Made by a program: the position numbers and the translations under genes. Shown one piece after another: positions 31,428-43,600 of a stretch of 64,000 nt of DNA; position 1 is the first letter of the stretch, and the number at the start of each line of letters is the position of its first letter. Source of the stretch: Pseudeuparius sepicola (Eukaryota > Arthropoda > Insecta > Coleoptera > Anthribidae); assembly GCA_963920635.1 (NCBI GenBank), contig OY987298.1, positions 33,945,787-34,009,786 of the forward strand, written 5' to 3'. The notes beneath the pieces are model-generated. The model had not been told where the DNA came from and made no database searches. It was given only the letters and a program-made list of their open reading frames with translations.

Positions 31428-31972
31428 AACGATATATAAGTATGTAGTTACTTATAGTGGTTATGTACCTACCTTATTAACAACAATTTTCCTTGGGTGA
31501 AGGAAAACTGGTTATATGACTCGCTTTTGATAACCCAGGAATAAAACACACATTTCAAAATTATTTACGAAGGTAAAAAATATTTAGGAATGTTGTTAAC
31601 AGTAAAAATTGTGAAATGATGATTTACAATAGAGGTTATGTAAAAGCAGTGAAATTGAAAACTTGACAATAGTTTAAATTTAAATCTAACTTGAGGAAAA
31701 CTGGATAATACAAAAAAAGGTCAAAGTCAAAGTTTACGAAATTGGCACTGACTGATGAAGAAAGTTCGAAAGCTCAAATCTATAGATAACAAAGTTCTGC
31801 ACTGTTCCGAGTTTAAATTTGGAACGATTTGTCAAAACACCTTGAACGCTTGTTCCTTACGAGGTTCCGGGACTGTTTTTCGAGGTCGTCTGCGACCAAG
31901 CTTCACAGTCTGTCAACTGTGTTATAGGCTCTGGTGGTTGGCTAGCATGTATCTCAGGGCTTTGGCCCGAAT

Positions 31973-31997
31973 CATTGATTAAGGTATCTTATTCAAT
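31973..31997. mobile_element. 25-bp hairpin insertion, 8-bp repeat GCCCGAAT
   Basis: CATTGATTAAGG...TTATTCAAT is flanked by GCCCGAAT at 31965-31972 and 31998-32005. Essentially the same sequence, two bases shorter, is inserted at 53607-53630 in B. The mirror of this copy is at 56103-56127. Confidence 0.85.
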
Positions 31998-32029
31998 GCC
32001 CGAATTCAGCTGACCCTGTATCGGCTGGT

Positions 32030-34800
32030 TGGTCTGCAGGCTGTCCTGTGTGTTGACTCGAAGCAGCTCGTAGAAGTGTTCGTGCCTTGTGCAGTTTTGA
32101 GCGTGTGGAAAATTCAGAAGCAATTAGACACAGCCAATATTATATATATATTCTCAGTCAGTGACGTCAAATGTTTATAAATGTTTATTCACAAGAAAAA
32201 TGCTCGAAAAAAATTAATAATTATAAAAAGTACACAATTTGCTTAAGTTTAAGATAATATAATAGTTAATAAACCCCAAATGTATATTCCAGAATATACC
32301 CTGTATAATACCACTTAATTGACTGGATTGCGAGTTAAAATCAACGACAAAAAAATTTAGTTAGTTTAAAGATCGATGCAAATTAAGAAAATGACTGTAC
32401 TAATTTGAAGTAAACGATAATTAAAACAACAACGATATTACTAGAAAAGATAAAAAAACTCCGTCAGGCTATTGGTACATATTGAGTGCGACGTGCAACT
32501 TTACTACAATATAAAACTTACTTCCGAGCTCTACAGGACAGAAAGGCAGCCACGGTTGTTCCTTCTTTTATATTTGCAATTTAGCTGGGAGAAATCTCCA
32601 GAAAGAATAAACGTGCCTGGGGCAAGCCCCAGGTGAGTTTCAACAAAGAAGGAAAATTACCAAAATTATAAAATAGTATATTTCATTACGAGTCTGGAAA
32701 AATCTATTCCTGGACATGTAATGAACGATATTTTTTATTATACTTCTTTGAAAACGGAAACTTAAAACATTTTATCGGCATATAATAAATTTAATTGACA
32801 AAAAATAAAAAATGCAGACAATATATTATAGTCTTTGGTATGTGTGATGCGTTTCCATGGTTACTCTCAAATTATTTCAAAGGTGCTTTGTTGTAAATTA
32901 GTTGTTGTCAGATAAGGTGAATAAAACGTCAAAAATATTACAGAAATGTATCTAAATATTGAAACACTTACGAATTAAAATACAAAATAGGTACATGTTA
33001 AATATCAGAGAGCATATAGAGTTTCTTAAATTTAGTTTACTTTGCTGTATATTTCTATTTTAAAGCCATATATTCGGTATTTTTATTCCGCGCACGGAAA
33101 GTTTTTCCGTGCGCTGTTTCCGTGCGCTAGCTCGAAAAACCCCATCTTTCATTATTGCTAAAACAGATGAAAATAAGGTGTTTTCAAAGAAGTATAATAA
33201 AAATAATTTTAAATGAAACTCACTTGGTACTTGTGTCCACCTTCCCGTGCCCTGCTCAAAATGCTTAAAGATCCAGAGGTTTTCCGAAAAAACCCACGCG
33301 TCGCCCTTGAACGCCAAGATGGTCACCTGGTCCCAAATTTCCAAAAAAACTCCAGGTGTGCCAGGTCGAGATTTCACATGAAAAACAGAAAAATACGGTT
33401 TTATTCCGCTGAACCAAACTATACCACAAAGTATAAGCACTCAATATTTCCAAATGGAGATAACAGGAAGCCCATAAAAGGAGATAATTAAATCGGGACA
33501 CACAGCCTTCCTGCTATCACCAGATACCTGCTGAACACTTCACGCTAAAGATTCAATCGGAAAGAGAAGCGAGACGTCTCTCCCAGGTAGTTTTGAAAGA
33601 TCCTGCATTATAAAAATAAAACGTAACACAACCAATCACGACGCCGCATTTGTCGAGGTCATCTGGCCATCTGATCATAGAGCAAACAAAAACTTAAAAT
33701 TTCACGATGGCTTCCCGCCCAGGGCATGGAACCAGACTCGCAGAAAATATTTGCTCTGAACTGAACAAGTGACATCAACAAATACGTAGCGGATTACTTG
33801 CTAATCACCTTAGTGCTAAATGTTGGAACATACCTTCGACTCGATGCACAAAAAAATCACTGTACTTCCGCTAATGCATCTATTCACCGCTAGATGGAAG
33901 CACACATTCCAAAAGAAATAAATTGAAATCCAAAATCGTGATTTATCCTACAAATAACGATGCATTATTATTTAGACGTGGTACCTATACCTTATATTAT
34001 GTATATGTCATTCCCGCAAATGATACTATATTGATTTCATCTCCATTTATTCTATAGGGCTTCTTCATTGCAATTTTCTATAATACCTACTAATTTTGCG
34101 GAACATTTTGTGATACTGGAATCATTTTAAACAATTAATCTCAGAGTTACTTCTTTCCTAAATGCGCACTGCACCACATATACTATAGTTTTGACATAGG
34201 CACTCTTTGGTGAGATACAACGTACCTATACAATTATTATAATGCACAGATTTTCTTGAATTATTTTGTAGTTAAAATGACAATGTCGTTCTAGTGTCAA
34301 ATTTTCATACTGCTTTGATTACTCTCAAAAATTTACTTGCAAGCCTATGAGGCAACATCCCACATGGTTTTTGCTATACCTCTGAGTCACTATACTTTTA
34401 TGCAAAACCGATAATGACAGTTGATTCGTTGATCGTTGATTGCAACAACTCTCCTAATAAAGGAACCCTAGGTTGCTCATATATAAACATAGGTATCTTT
34501 ATTAAACATAGACAAAAGATTGCTGACGTGCATTAAATTTTTTTATTAAAGTTCTTTGTTTCTGAAATACAGGGTTTTGAAGTTGTCTCTGTCTATCTAC
34601 CAAAATAATCACGCTGCTGATCTGAAATTTGATGCTACCAGAGTTCCTGGATTGGGAGAATAAGAGAGAACAATAATAACGTAACTTCTTAACAATTTTT
34701 TTTTTTAATTACATTAATTTTGTGGATGATAAATAATTTTGGATAGATTCCATGGGCGTAACAAACTTCTGACCACAGGACTCTTATGTTGTAATATAAA
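32030..34800. other. Interior of A, unidentified DNA with a conserved open frame
   Basis: A minus-strand frame of 126 codons (33440-33060) is kept identical in B (54665-55045). It ends a stretch with GT donor-like sites (CCAAGTGAGT, CCAGGTGAGT). I recognise no domain. Local inverted repeats occur (GTGCGCGGAAT region; TTATTATACTTCTTTGAAAA at 32737 and inverted near 33182). It may be captured host or transposon exon material. Confidence 0.4.
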
Positions 34801-34812
34801 GTTGGTCCGTAT

Positions 34813-34827
34813 CTCCTCTGATAGGAG
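34813..34827. mobile_element. 15-bp hairpin insertion, 8-9-bp repeat GGTCCGTAT
   Basis: CTCCTCTGATAGGAG lies between GTCCGTAT at 34805-34812 and 34828-34835. The related repeat near 3800 lacks the duplicated GTCCGTAT. Mirror in B: 53256-53270. Confidence 0.6.
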
Positions 34828-35151
34828 GTCCGTATATTATAGGTATACACGCGCACAAATGGCGGGTTATTTGAAAAGCTCCTCCTATACATTTAAATAC
34901 TATTATTATTGTTACTAAATCGTATTTGTTGGCAAAATCCACAGTTTAATTATGAAAAAGTGAAAAGTCTAATAAATGTAACAATTCAACTCTTAAGTTT
35001 TGCCAACACGACATAACGACTTATAGTACCTAATTAAATTGTAGATTAAAATGCAAATTTGCTAAAGTTTAATATATTAAATTTATATATACCTAATATA
35101 ATCTAGAACAGATCCGAACAATGTCTTCTAATGTAGGTAATCTCTGCTCTA

Positions 35152-35838
35152 TACCTTTTTAACTTCAAATTGGGAAGACAACTTCAAATTGTGACTAGTC
35201 GAATATATATCAAATTGAGAAAAACAATTTCAAATTGGGAATATTATTCAATATTAAATTGAAAATCAACAACTACATATATTAAGCAATATTTTAATTA
35301 CTTTATATCTAAGTATAAATACGCACAATACCTACATATTGAATTTAAAATATCATATTTTCGCCATCTATTTAATACATCTGGTGCAACTCGCTAGAGT
35401 TATAATGTATTATTTTTATATGTTATTTTGCACTACCTATACTTTCTAATTTCTATAAGCGAAATTTAACTTGCGATAAATTAAAATAAAAAAAAAAAGA
35501 TAAATAAAAATTGATAAATGATAAATAATAATGTACATACCAGATGCCTTAAATATGCCAAATATGACATTTTAATTTAATAAGTAGGTATATATAAAGT
35601 TATTGTGTACCTATTTACTTTCATGTAATAGTAAGTAAAATGTTGCTTAATAATAATATTATAAACTTTAGTTGATAAATTGACTTGTTCTTGTTGATAA
35701 GTGTTTTTATAACATGAAGTTGTTGATTTTCAATTTGATATCGATTATTCCCAATTTGAAGTTGACTATTCTCAATTTGAAGTTGTTCATTCCCATAATT
35801 TGAAATTGATTATTCCCAATTTGAGATTGAAAAGGGTG
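35152..35838. mobile_element. 687-bp MITE with CAAATTG-array terminal repeats (A copy)
   Basis: Both ends hold repeated CAAATTG/CAATTTG motifs (AACTTCAAATTGGGAA and variants) in inverted orientation. It is inserted at a TA: the related repeat near 4090 reads CTGCTCTAGTTTCTG with no insert. Outer ends are TACCTTTT and CACCCTTTT. The mirror is 52245-52931, the same length. No coding frame. Confidence 0.8.
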
Positions 35839-36867
35839 TAGTTTCTGTCAATTTCCAATAATGTTATCAGCTTTTGAAAATTTATGCATATATTATGGTC
35901 TGCATAAATGACTACTACTTTTTGCATGCAATCCAAAATACTTAATTTATTGGCGGTTGTGGTTGTGCACTAGGATTTGGAGTTAATTTTTAATCTAAAA
36001 TACGAGATAAAATACATCTTATTATATTATGTAAATATACCTACTTAATTATCATTAGCATTTTCCATTTATTCTATAGGTCATCTTCGTTTCTCTTTTT
36101 TCAAGTATTTTCTGTAATAATAATTCTGCAAGGACATTTTGTGAAACTGGAATACTGGAGTCATTTTAAGTAATTTCCAGAGCTTTTACACTTCTTGCTA
36201 GCATGCGCGATAAACGCGCTAAACAATATTATTTTCCCCATTTCATGCAGTGGCCATGACAATGTCATTCTTTTAGTGTCATATTTTCATGCTGCTATTT
36301 GTGTTATTATATTATCTATTGACAAATGTGATGTCCAAGACTGAATTTAAGTTGACAAATTTTTATTTTCATTTTATATTTTATAAATAAAAAGAATTAT
36401 TTTTAACTTTTATTTTTTTTTAGTTTTTTATTTATATATTATCACACTGGTAAATCAGTAATCCTTCACCATGTAAAAATTTAATATGCAATATGCTGTC
36501 ATTATTGACGTAAATTTAGGACTAGATATAATAATAATTTAATAATACCTGGTACCTAATAAATGTATCTACCCTTCCTACCTACCTACCTTGCCTACCT
36601 ACCTATTTACTTAAACACTTTGAGTGAGAGTAAAACAATAAAACAAAATATTATTAACGAATTTTATTTAGTCAAATAGGGCATTTTAAATGTTTAAATT
36701 TGGTAATTATGAAAATTAGTGTAGTGTGATTTTCTTGAAACTCCCTGAACACGAATCTGGCCTCAGTGTTTTGAGGTCGGACATAGTTTCTGAGAAAATG
36801 AATTTTCAAATTTCCTTTTGACACCCGACTTTTTCACGGCGATATTTGGTTATAATCGAGATGAATT

Positions 36868-37063
36868 AGCTCAAATTGATCATCACCCTATTTTGCACCT
36901 TCTGCGGCATCGAAACTTCGCGAAAACCCGGGGAAAAACCGAAATTTTGAAAGATTTATGCCGTGTTTACGTCCGGCTCTGCCGCTGTTTTCACCGGAGA
37001 ATCGGCGCGCGCCGATTGTCGAGCGAAAACAGCGGCCGAATAGGGTGGTGATCAATTTGAGCT
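36868..37063. mobile_element. 196-bp MITE (A copy)
   Basis: Terminal repeats AGCTCAAATTGATCA and CACCCTATT are inverted at the right (AATAGGGTGGTGATCAATTT). The GC-rich core contains GGCGCGCGCC. Mirror in B: 51033-51228, the same length. Confidence 0.8.
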
Positions 37064-37075
37064 GCGTACACTAAA

Positions 37076-38022
37076 ACAGGGTTCGGAGTTTTCAGATTGG
37101 ATAAAATTCCCTGACTATTCCAAGTTTTCCCTGACTACAAAATACAATTTTTCAGCTTTTTTTAATGATCTTTTCAGGCTTTTTTGTGGTAGGTAGATAG
37201 GTAAAATATTTCGGCTTCCAAAACCTTTTCTTAAAAATTATTTTTTACAAGACTAGATTGTTTTTTGGTAGGTATGTTGTTTTTTTTGTTTAGTATCAAA
37301 GTCATTATTTTTGTCAACTACTGTCTCACTCCCTTGCGAAGGCTTTAACATTACCGAAATGTCTTGTTTTTTGAATAACGTCAACTCTTTTTTGTGGCCG
37401 GTACTTCTTTCATGACTATATGTAAAGCTTGTTTCCCCATATTGCTTAACTAAATTTTTTCATGCAAATTTTATTACAAAAAGCAGAGAATGGGTCACTT
37501 TTTAAAGGCTCAAATATATTTGCCCATTCATTATTAATTGAAGGGTTTATCCAATCTGGGTTACGGGTTACCTAAATATTGTTTTTTTGGGAGCCATAAT
37601 TATTTTCTTTGGTTACCACTTTTTACACTGAAACACCGACCGACGCGATGACCGACTATATATAATATGCAGAAATGAAGACAAATCATAAATAAATATG
37701 TGCAAATTCTTAGGTTAGGCGCGAGCGTGACCTTGCGCCTAGCGCACGGCGCAACGGGAGGGGGGAATGAAGAGACTGGGTTATGCACTGGCCCGATTTG
37801 ATATGTACCACAGGATAGGCTTTATCGTATTTTTTTAATTGGAAAAAATTATTTTAATTGATTTTTAATTAATTAAAATATCAATTTACTCGCATAATGA
37901 CAAATTCCAGACAAAATAAAAAATTCCCTGACATTTCTTTAATTTTAATTTTTCCCTGACTTTTTGAGTAATTTTAAATTTCCCTAACTTTTCCCGGATT
38001 TCCCGGTCGCTCCGAACCCTGT
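37076..38022 (-). mobile_element. Non-autonomous hAT-type element with BED-finger exon (A copy)
   Basis: Ends ACAGGGTTCGGAG and CTCCGAACCCTGT enclose 947 bp. The minus strand (plus in B, 50507-50800) starts MAPKKTIFR and continues in broken frames as NNEWANIFEPLKSDPF, CNKICMKKFS and, after a frameshift, SHERSTGHKK. This gives the Cys pair and His pair (H-x5-H) of the BED-type zinc finger found at the N-terminus of hAT transposases. The rest of the transposase is deleted. Mirror in B: 50074-51020, the same length. Confidence 0.75.
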
Positions 38023-38399
38023 AGAAATTTATCCGGAATAACCACAAATATCCCTTGTCTAAGATAGGACTTTATTATGATTGTATGTCCGACCCACCTA
38101 CACAATGAGTTTTTCTACGAAATGTCAATGTCTTAATCAAAAAACATTTCGATTTATTTATATTTATGTTGAAATTTTTTTTCTTCAATCTAAAGTACCT
38201 ACTCAAAGCGAGCTCTACGTTCTAAATGTTGGGGTGTAATTTTTTTAAACAGATACCTATTCTATGACAGTTTTATAAACCATATTAGCATTTTTTAGAT
38301 AATAAAATTGATGGTGCCATCGAATTGACCTTTATACAAAATTTCAATACTCTAAGTTACACTGAGCACTGAGCGTTCGCAAAGTGGGGCCGCCAAAGA

Positions 38400-39610
38400 T
38401 CGAAAAAATTGGTTTTTCTGAAGTACCCTGTATGTACCATATAGGGGCATAGGGCATATTTTGGTGGTATTTTTTCAGAAATTGATGAAGCTTTGCATAA
38501 GGATTTATTTTACAAATTAAAAATAATTTGGCCTGTCTACATTCCATCAGTACCACGGAGAGAGGGGGGTCAACCATATTTTTTTAATAAAAAAATGGTG
38601 TGCCATTGGAAAAATATTTTTTTTTTGCTAAATTTCCCAATCAGTTCTAAGAAAAAACTCGTCTTTTTTTGAAAAATGTACAGTGTTGAAGAATTCATTT
38701 TTGTGCGTGTTGAATTTTTTAGCAGAAGAAAGTAAAAGTATGTCTAGGCTTTTGAAATTTTGCATGCCTACTCAGTTTTTAATTCTGAACAACTTTTCTT
38801 CATATTAATTCCCAAGACACATGATTTTTCGAATCTAGAAACCCTGTTTGTAGGTTTTTATGACAAAATGTTAATTAAGGAAAGTTGCATTAATTGGTGT
38901 GCAAAATTTCAAAAGCATAGACCTAATTTGATTTTCTTCTGCTAACATTACAACACAAAAATGATTTTTTCAAAAAAGATACTGTTCAGGTTTTTAATTT
39001 TAATATTGGGAAATATACGTTGTTATATTATTTGATAGTTTTATTTTATCTTCAAATAGGTAGGTATTACATCTGTATTCTACAAGTTTTTATATGTAAC
39101 TATTTATACTTCAACTTATCGTAACTATGTATTATTTTTTCTTATGTTTTCTTTTATTTTATTTACAAGAACCAATGGTCACTATTTAATTTAAACAATA
39201 ATCAATATTATTTTTAACAGATACATTTTTAGAAAGTCAAGAATAGCTTTTTCCTTAGAATTGATAGAAAAATTTAGTGAAGGCAAAAAAAATACTTTTC
39301 CAGAGGCGTACCATTTTTTTTATAAAAAATATGATGGTTAACCCCCCTCTCCGGCACTGGTGGAAGTAGACAGGCCAAATTATTTTTAATTTATAGCACT
39401 TAATATGTGTCTAAACCGAACAAAATATGTTTACTGTCTTCCTTTAGAAATTAAAGAAAACTTGAAGAAAAAAGATGAACTTTGACAGCCTGTAAAACGA
39501 AAATCTTTAGGATTTCGATACATGTTTATATGAAAAAATCCTCTTATTTTGACGTTTTCTATAGATTCTTGAAGTTTTATCCATAAAAGTTGAACCACCC
39601 TGTATATCTC
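38400..39610. repeat. Foldback repeat of the 5.1-6.7 kb family, split by a solo LTR (A copy)
   Basis: Arms near 38510-38620 and 39280-39420 are inverted relatives (GGCCTGTCTACATTCCA, GGGGTCAACCATAT). The right end reads AAAGTTGAACCACCCTGTAT. The copia solo LTR (38983-39219) interrupts it. Confidence 0.7.
38983..39219 (-). mobile_element. Solo LTR of the copia element (A)
   Basis: 237 bp, starting TGTTCAGG and ending TTTTTAACA (inverted relative to the B element), flanked by GATAC at 38978-38982 and 39220-39224. It occupies exactly the position of the full-length element in B, whose flanks are GTATC. This is the product of LTR-LTR recombination that deleted the interior. It shares variants with the B 3' LTR (GAAGTATAAATAG). 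Confidence 0.95.
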
Positions 39611-40084
39611 TATATAAAAACAAAAATTAAACTAGGGTATTACGTCCTACTTATTTCATTAATAAACATAACAGAAAGAACTTTTTAAGCAATGATATTG
39701 TCTTTGAATATTAAAATGTAATTGGGCAAGCTTGCAATTTGTTTACAAACGATACTGGTACTGCAAATCTTAGTAATTATTATTTGGCTGAACTCCTAAA
39801 ATTTTCAATAAAATTATCTTTATAAAGTATTTCTTTGTCTTTGAATATTGTAATTCCCTTATCCCAAACCGAAACCACAACTCTTCTCCTCTCAATATAT
39901 TTACAGGGAATGAACGTTTTTTTTTTTTTTGTTTCTATTATATTATTCTTGTCTGTTACTATACATATATTTGTAATACCCAAGACTTGTCATTTTGTAT
40001 CACACATAAGAGTAACTAATAACCTTGTCACACATTTAACTTATTATTACATAATTATTGACACCTATACCTACATCTTAAATA

Positions 40085-40700
40085 AAGGGTGTCTCAGATA
40101 TATTTTCGTTTGTGGATCCGTCCTCTGGCGCAATACACTTGTTCCGGAGAAAGGAGATAGTTGGCAAACATTTGGCAACAATTTGTTAGCAAGATCGAAC
40201 GAAAACATTGAACGTGTGTGCCAGTCCATAAATCCTTTATCTATGGCCAGTCCGTTAACGAGGATCTCTAACTTTGCATATGTCGATTGTTCACCGCATT
40301 ATTCGCAAGGATATGCATTTCCACCCATACAAGATTGTTATAACACAAGAATTAAAACCACATGATCCCGCTAATCGAATAGAGTTCTTCGTCTGGGCGT
40401 CATTGGTCCGTATTTTTTTGAGGACAATCGTGGTCAAGCTCAAACTGTTACATCTGAGCACTACTGCCAAACGATTAGGACTTTTATAACTCTTATAATT
40501 CAAAACCATGGTGGCTACAATAGAAACATGTTATTCTAGCAAGATGGAGCAACTTCTCATGTCACGACTAGGTAATTCCTTAGATAGGCACTCTTCATCA
40601 GTTATTCAGTCCCAGAGGAGACATTAACTGGCCACCAAGAAGTCCTGATTTGACACGAGCAGATTTTTTCTTATGGGGATACCTCAAGAGTAAGGTATAC
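40085..40700 (+). pseudogene. Tc1/mariner-type transposase fragment (A copy)
   Basis: Readable pieces are MSIVHRIIRKDMHFHPYKIV then ITQELKPHDPANRIEF (about 40277-40395), then a degraded middle. A C-terminal block DINWPPRSPDLTRADFFLWG then YLKSKVY follows at about 40622-40703, the region around the last catalytic Asp of the DDE/D domain. Frameshifts and deletions break it. No terminal repeats could be assigned. Mirror in B: about 42975-43600, minus strand. Confidence 0.75.
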
Positions 40701-41262
40701 TGTATACACCCCACTGCATTTTTTGCTGACTTTTAGCAGTGCGAATCTTTAAGGCGCTAATTATCTGATGGAAATGTGACTGCGAAGGCAATAGGCAAGA
40801 GTTTAATAAAAATAGGTATCCCATTCGTTTATGCCATGCAAAATGTGGACTGCAGCAAACACTTTGTCCGTCTTTCTCCCCTTCAACCACTCGTCTAGAG
40901 TTAATATTGTTAGGTAATATTGCCACAATCTACAAGGCTAAGGGTTATCCGAGCCATTTTTGTTCTAAAAATTCTGGAAGACAGGAAGAATTGCGAAAAT
41001 TGAGTATACACCTGCCCTAGAAACAACCTATAACCACTGTTGGATTTATGAACCTATCTCAACAAAATTAACAACAACAAATATATACAATTATAAAATA
41101 ACAACATATAAACAATAAACAGACAAAAAAAATACAAAAATACACAGGAAAATTAAATAAATTGATAAAAATCGCCGACCGAAAATGTGAGGTTATGAAA
41201 CAATGTCATCGACGTTAGTTCAACTAATGGACACTTGGCGCTGCGATCTTTTCCCAGACCGG

Positions 41263-41600
41263 GCATGCGCAATTCACTTTTCGAACATTTCACGTTTCGA
41301 ACCATTCACGGTGCGGAGATTTTCGAACTTTTCACGGTCCGTGTATTTTCGAACTTTTCTCGTTTCGAACATTTCATGTTTCGAACCATTAACGGTGCCG
41401 GGATTTTCGAAGTTTTCACGGTCCGCGTATTTTCTAACTTTTCTCGTTTCGAACATTTCACGTTTCGAACCATTTACGGTGCCGAGATTTTCGAACATTT
41501 CACGGTCCGCGTATTTTCGAACTTTTCACGTTTCGAACCATTACCGTTTCGAACCATTACCTTTCGAACATTTCACTTTTCGAACAATTTGCTACCTACC
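41263..41600 (-). repeat. TTCGAA array, right terminal repeat of A
   Basis: Inverse of the left array with the same motif grammar; it ends ATTTGCTACCTACC. Open frames across it are artefacts of the repeat. Confidence 0.95.
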
Positions 41601-42004
41601 CTTGTCATCTGTAAACGATTATCACGCGTCTGTCTGTTTTGGCTTTAGTTCGCCTTGGATTTGAACGCATTTTAATATTAGTATCACAATTAGAAATATT
41701 TGTTTACTTTTTTACTGAGATTAGTGAAATTTTAAGTTCCTATGTTTTTGTGATAAGAATTATTATTTTGTTATTAACTGTTTTTGTTTCGCACATTTAA
41801 AAAAATATTTAAAAACACATATTGTGTTTAAGTGTTTACCTGTTTAGTTGTTTTATTTAACAATAATAAAATGTAATTAAGAAAGGAATTTGAAATTCCT
41901 TTTTCTGCAAACAAAAGTAATGTGTAATCTAATTACATTTTTGTAAAAAGGAATCATTCCTTTTGTAATTTCATTACATTTTTCTCAAATGTAATGGGTA
42001 AATT
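41601..42004. other. 404-bp spacer between the mirror elements
   Basis: It starts CTTGTCAT and contains TTTAGTTCGCCTTGGATTTG followed by AACGCA near 41644, which resembles TTTAGTTCGCCAGGAATTTG plus AACGCA right of B near 63947. It then becomes AT-rich with hairpins (AAAGGAATTTGAAATTCCTT at 41882; AAAAGGAATCATTCCTTTT at 41946). No gene. Confidence 0.6.
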
Positions 42005-42342
42005 GGTAGGTAGCAAATTGTTCGAAAAGTGAAATGTTCGAAAGGTAATGGTTCGAAACGGTAATGGTTCGAAACGTGAAAAGTTCGACAATACGCGGAC
42101 CGTGAAATGTTCGAAAATCTCGGCACCGTAGATGGTTCGAAACGTGAAATGTTCGAAACGAGAAAAGTTCGAAAATACGCGGACCGTGAAAAGTTCGAAA
42201 ATCCCGGCACCGTTAATGGTTCGAAACAAGAAATGTTCGAAACGAGAAAAGTTCGAAAATACACGGACCGTGAAAAGTTCGAAAATCTCCGCACCGTGAA
42301 TGGTTCGAAACGTGAAATGTTCGAAAAGTGAATTGCGCATGC
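42005..42342 (+). repeat. TTCGAA array, left terminal repeat of B
   Basis: Same motif grammar as 27737-28057, starting GGTAGGTAGCAAATTG. Faces the inverse array of A across the 404-bp spacer. Confidence 0.95.
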
Positions 42343-42974
42343 CCGGTCTGGGAAAAGATCGCAGCGCCAAGTGGCCATTAGTTGAACTAACGTCCATGAC
42401 TCGATGACATTGTTTCATAACCTCACATTTTCGGTCGGCGATTTTTATAAATTTATTTAATTTTCCTGTGTATTTTTGTAATTTTTTTGTCTGTTTATTG
42501 TTTATATGTTGTTATTTTATAATTGTATATATTTGTTGTTGTTAATTTTGTTGAGATAGGTTCATAAATCCAACAGTGGTTATAGGTTGTTTCTAGGGCA
42601 GGTGTATACTCAATTTTCGCAATTCTTCCTGTCTTCCAGAATTTTTAGAACAAAAATGGCTCAGATAGCCCTTAGCCTTGTAGATTGTGGCAATATTACC
42701 TAATAATATTAACTCTAGACGAGTGGTTGAAGGGGAGAAAGACGGACAAAGTGTTTGCTGCAGTCCGCATTATTTTGCATTATTTTGCATGGCATAAACG
42801 AATGGGATACCTATTTTTATTAAACTCTTGCCTATTGCCTGCAAACAAGTGCTTCGCTGTCAGATTTCAATCAGATAATTAGCGCCTTAAAGATTCGCAC
42901 TGCTAAAAGTCAGCAAAAAATGCATTATTTTTTTGCTTCAATTATCTCAAATCTTGTGGCAGTGGGGTGTATAC

Positions 42975-43600
42975 TGTATACCTTGCGCTTGAGGTATCCC
43001 CATAAGAAAAAATCTGCTCGTGTCAAATCAGGACTTCTCGGTGGCCAGTTAATGTCTCCTCTGGGACTGAATAACTGATGAAGAGTACCTATCTAAGGAA
43101 TTACCTAGTCGTGACATGAGAAGTTGCTCCATCTTGCTGGAATAACATGTTTCTATTGTAGCCACCATGGTTTTGAATTATAAGAGTTATAAAAGTCCTA
43201 ATCGTTTGGCAGTAGTGCTCAGATGTAACAGTTTGAGCTTGACCACGATTGTCCTCAAAAAAATACGGACCAATGACGCCCAGACGAAGAACTCTATTCG
43301 ATTAGCGGGATCATGTGGTTTTAATTCTTGTGTTATAACAATCTTGTATGGGTGGAAATGCATATCCTTGCGAATAATGTGGTGAACAATCGACATATGC
43401 AAAGTTAGAGATCCTCGTTAACGGACTGGCCATAGATAAAGGATTTATGCACTGGCACACACGTTCAATGTTTTCGTTCGATCTTGCTAACAAATTGTTG
43501 CCAAATGTTCGCCAACTATCTCCTTTCTCCGGAACAAGTGTATTGCGCCAGAGGACGGATCCACAAACGAAAATATTTCTGAGACACCCTTTATTTAAGA
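42975..43600 (-). pseudogene. Tc1/mariner-type transposase fragment (B copy)
   Basis: Mirror of 40085-40700, with HRIIRKDMHFHPYK on the minus strand near 43350-43395. The B copy has an extra ~37-bp segment at about 42920-42957 relative to A. Confidence 0.72.

Larger units (their letters stand above)
27737..41600 (+). mobile_element. Giant mirrored element, copy A (~13.9 kb)
   Basis: Both ends carry ~320-340-bp inverted arrays of TTCGAA (27737-28057 and 41263-41600), with outermost bases GGTAGTGCGTAAATGG and GGTAGGTAGCAAATTG. The interior is AT-rich, without any intact transposase, and is a patchwork of older insertions. Element B is the same sequence inverted. Long terminal repeats made of short repeated motifs recall Foldback/Galileo-type elements, but the class is not proven. 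Immediately right of the A end is CTTGTCAT, whose reverse complement flanks the right end of B. Confidence 0.8.

Noticed and set aside
33060..33501. 126-codon frame in A and its identical copy in B as a gene
   Set aside because: No recognisable domain, no start context support, and identity between arms is explained by the duplication. Listed only as an unidentified frame.
27737..41600. Maverick/Polinton
   Set aside because: Size is comparable, but no polymerase, integrase, protease or capsid frames are present and the ends do not show the usual AGT start with 6-bp duplication.
41940..41965. Another hairpin insertion (AAAGGAATCATTCC between TTTTGTAA copies)
   Set aside because: The flanks are T/A-rich low-complexity sequence, so the direct repeat could be chance; kept out of the main series.
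41203..42418. Open frames of 74-154 codons over the TTCGAA arrays, on both strands
   Set aside because: The repeat grammar lacks stop codons in several frames; the translations are periodic and mirrored on the opposite strand. All four arrays show the same pattern, so these are repeat artefacts.
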